Below are positions 61,465-64,000 of a stretch of DNA of 64,000 bases, piece by piece. The DNA comes from Trochalopteron elliotii. Lineage: Eukaryota > Chordata > Aves > Passeriformes > Leiothrichidae. The notes beneath the pieces are model-generated. The model searched no databases. It had not been told where the DNA came from and saw only the letters and a list, made by a program, of their open reading frames with translations. Location of the stretch: the NCBI GenBank assembly GCA_024734555.1, contig JANPWX010000010.1, forward strand, positions 3,475,077 through 3,539,076. Direction: 5' to 3'. The position numbers and the translations under genes are program-made. How positions within the stretch are numbered: position 1 is the first letter of the stretch; every line of letters starts with the position of its first letter.

Positions 61465-61605
61465 GTGGTCTGAGCAACCTGGTGTAGTGGAAGATGTCCT
61501 TGCTCATGGCAGCAGGTTGGACTAGATGATGTTTAACAGCCCCTTCTAACCCAGACCATTCTGTGAGTCTATGTTTTTGTGATTCTGTGATTCTATGAAT
61601 AGTTA
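61465..61605 (+). mobile_element. CR1 LINE 3' end, short
   Basis: Plus-strand tail: tgagcaacctggtgtagtgg, ggttggactagatgatgttt, and a repeated gattctgtgattctatga end. Confidence 0.85.
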
Positions 61606-62384
61606 AAAACAGATATGCAGATGTGTTATTTTAATTTTAAGAAAAAATTAAATAAAGAGAGTAAAAGTTAATTCAGATAACATCAATGTAAGATTTTTTA
61701 TTTTTTTACATAAATTAATGCTTCATTGAATCTTTTCTCTTTAACTCTAGGATCTATGTGAAAACAAAAGTATTTCCCAGCAAGTCATAATTAGGAGAAT
61801 GAAAACCCTTGCTGTACCCTGGGACATTCACAGAACACAGCGGTGTTCATGAGTTTATTTACAGATGGACAAAAAAGTGGTTCTAGATGATGCCCTGCAT
61901 CTGCAAAGCAGTCTGAAGTGTAATCTTTCTCTAGAGCCCAAGTCCCCTGAAGATCCTTCACGTGGCAGAGCTGCAAAATAAAATAGAGTTGAAAGGATTT
62001 AATCTCATTAGAAGTCCCACTGCATGCTTTTTAGGACCATCTGATGCTCAGGCTGTCTGAGGCTTCAGCATGCTCCAGCCCTAGCTGTGCAAGCCTTGAT
62101 TTTGTTTGTCCCTGGATATTAATTATTATGAAAAGCATTCCTAAAACTCCAAAGATCTCCAAGTCACTGAGAGACCAATTTGGACTGTTTTTACTGGTAT
62201 TGCCACCGGAGTGGAAGAATTTCAAAGTGTTTCAAAACAACCACATTTGGAAATACAACTTCTCCCAAATGTTTACAGAGAAGATTTTTAATATGAGTGT
62301 CTAGGGCCTCCAGCATGAGGGCCACCATGACCGCTTGCATGCAATCAGAAATTCAAGTGGGAAATTGCTCTCACAATCATAGGA
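61606..62384. other. Intergenic, nothing recognised
   Basis: AT-rich unique sequence. Confidence 0.5.
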
Positions 62385-62700
62385 TATAAAGTCACAGAAT
62401 TATTTGGGTTGGAAAAGCTCTTGAGATCATCAAATCCAACTGTTCTCCCAGCACTCCTAAGCCCACCATTAACCCATGTCCCCAAATGCCACATCCATGT
62501 GGCCTTTAAATCCCTCCAGGAATGGGGATTGTACTCCACCAGTACTCTGAGTAGACTGTGCTAGGGCTGAACAGACGTTTCCAAGAAGAAATTTTCCCCA
62601 ATATCCAACCCAAACCTTGTCACAACTTGAGGTTCTGTCTTCTTGTCCTGTTGCTTGTTACTTGGGAGAAAAGACTGATCCCCACCTGGCTACAACATCA
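62385..62700 (-). mobile_element. CR1 LINE 3' fragment
   Basis: Minus-strand CR1 (tttgggttggaaaagctctt, ccaactgttctcccagcact). Similar in subfamily to 33470-33880. Confidence 0.87.
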
Positions 62701-62724
62701 GAAGAACATAGACCTATTGGATCA

Positions 62725-62945
62725 GGTCTAGAGGAGATCACAAAGATATCCTGAGGGCTGGAGCACCTCTGGTCCAGAGACAGGTTGGGAGAGCTGAGGG
62801 TGTTCAGCCTGGACAAGAGAAGGCTTCACTAAGACCTTAGAGCCCCTGCCAGTGCCTAAAGTAGCTCCAAAAGAGCTGGAGAGGGATTTTGGACAAGGGC
62901 CTGGAGTGACAGGACAAGAGGTAATGGCTTCCCACTGTCAGAGTG
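62725..62945 (+). mobile_element. CR1 LINE internal fragment
   Basis: Plus-strand CR1 lacking its 3' end (gggtgttcagcctggacaag, gagtgacaggacaagaggta). It lies back-to-back with the minus-strand copy before it. Confidence 0.75.
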
Positions 62946-64000
62946 CAGATTTATATCAAAAATACCAGGTGGGAAGAAACGACCAATCTTCCTTCAGAGT
63001 TTCCCATTGGCCTTGACACAACAGCTCACTTCCACTACATGACAAATGCTGGGTAGTGGAAATTCCTCTTTTGCTGCTCCTGAGTATATGGTTGTACCAT
63101 CTCCTCTGCTCTGAGGGAGATTCAAAACTGTTGAGATGCTCCTTTGGGAAAATAACATGTGGGTTAAATGAATGTGTGGGCTCAAGCCAAGAAAACCTCC
63201 CAGTGAGCATCTCTGAGGAGCAGGGCAGCATGCTCAAACATGATCACTATGAGCAGTAGCTGTGCCTGTTGATTTATTGCAGGAGTTATGCACTTCTCAC
63301 TAAGGATAACACTAAGGAAGGGAAAAAACATGTTAACTCCAAAGTACAACTGAGTTATTGTTGCGACTACTCAGTTAATAGGAAAATATTTTTCAGACTA
63401 ATTAAGTGTTTCATTTTGATTTATTTTTTCTGTTGGGGTCCAGGATGGAAAAATATTATTGTAATCCATGTCAACAGGCTCCAAGTGATGAGAATTTTAT
63501 CTAATATGTCAAAAACAACTTCAAATGAATGCTAATTTTAAGGACTTTATATGCTGGGAATATTACTTCAGTACAATAAACTATCTTGGGTTCTTTAATA
63601 TCACAGATTTATTTGTATAAATTACATCCTCAGTTTGGAAAAATAAACAACAAAACCAAGGATGAGAAGTGGAGAAGGTTAGACTAGATGAAAGGTAGAG
63701 AGTAAACAAAATATCAATTGCACTTAAATCTTGGAGCGGCAGAAAATCTATTTATTTGTAATATTAAATGGATCCCTCCTACATGGTTATGGAGATGAGT
63801 TTCTAGGTGAAAGGTAAAACTATCTGAAAATTACCAGAGATTTAATAAAGTTCGGAAATTGCATGAGATCAACCATTACTCTAAACTACTCGTGGTCATG
63901 CACAAAACATTTCCAAGTGAGCTTTATTTCCCCTCTCTTAAACTGGGATAAGGAAACCAAGGAAAAGCATTAAACCTTAATTAAGCCTAAAAGCTCCTTC
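62946..64000. other. Intergenic, nothing recognised
   Basis: AT-rich unique sequence to the window end. Confidence 0.55.

Noticed and set aside
1..64000. CRISPR arrays, bacterial operons, tRNA or rRNA genes
   Set aside because: No regularly spaced repeats with unique spacers, no bacterial gene organisation and no tRNA cloverleaf or rRNA signature was seen.

Overview
This looks like a stretch of bird chromosome, probably from a passerine. It has one recognisable protein-coding gene in 64 kb, about twenty fragments of the avian CR1 LINE (both strands, several ending in the typical ATTCTGTGATTCT-like 3' tail), and many endogenous-retrovirus LTRs, some of which I recognise as families common in songbirds. 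Spliced genes with kilobase introns rule out a prokaryote. The species cannot be fixed from the sequence alone.

The gene is LRRC32 (GARP, the cell-surface receptor that holds latent TGF-beta), on the minus strand. Its large last coding exon lies at 24354-26294. I find a separate exon at 31267-31357 carrying the start codon and a short hydrophobic leader. The two join in phase across an intron that contains an assembly gap in a GGGGA repeat. A TATA box near 39908 and a donor site at 39670 suggest an untranslated first exon, and an AATAAA at 23391-23396 suggests the 3' end. The predicted protein is 675 residues and keeps both cysteines that bind latent TGF-beta in the human protein.

Layout: 1-14.4 kb is non-coding sequence with CR1 pieces, two LTR remnants and a CTTCTC repeat. 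14.4-18.06 kb is a decayed betaretrovirus-like provirus (minus strand): 5' LTR, PBS, broken gag, then pol starting inside the end of reverse transcriptase, RNase H and integrase, with protease and most of RT missing. 18-23.2 kb is sparse with CR1. 23.4-39.9 kb is LRRC32. 40-44.7 kb shows nothing recognisable. 44.7-57.6 kb is dense in LTRs, including three solo LTRs with clear 4-bp target duplications, one inserted in a CR1, and a nested LTR-in-LTR with a 5-bp target duplication. 57.9-60.3 kb holds a long CR1 and a GC-rich island bounded by oppositely oriented minisatellite arrays. 60.3-64 kb is mostly plain sequence with CR1 pieces.

I found no new biological system. The most useful results are the full LRRC32 gene model, the dated nesting of transposons, and the unexplained repeat-bearing and splice-like segments at 55.4-56.1 kb and 58.6-59.9 kb.
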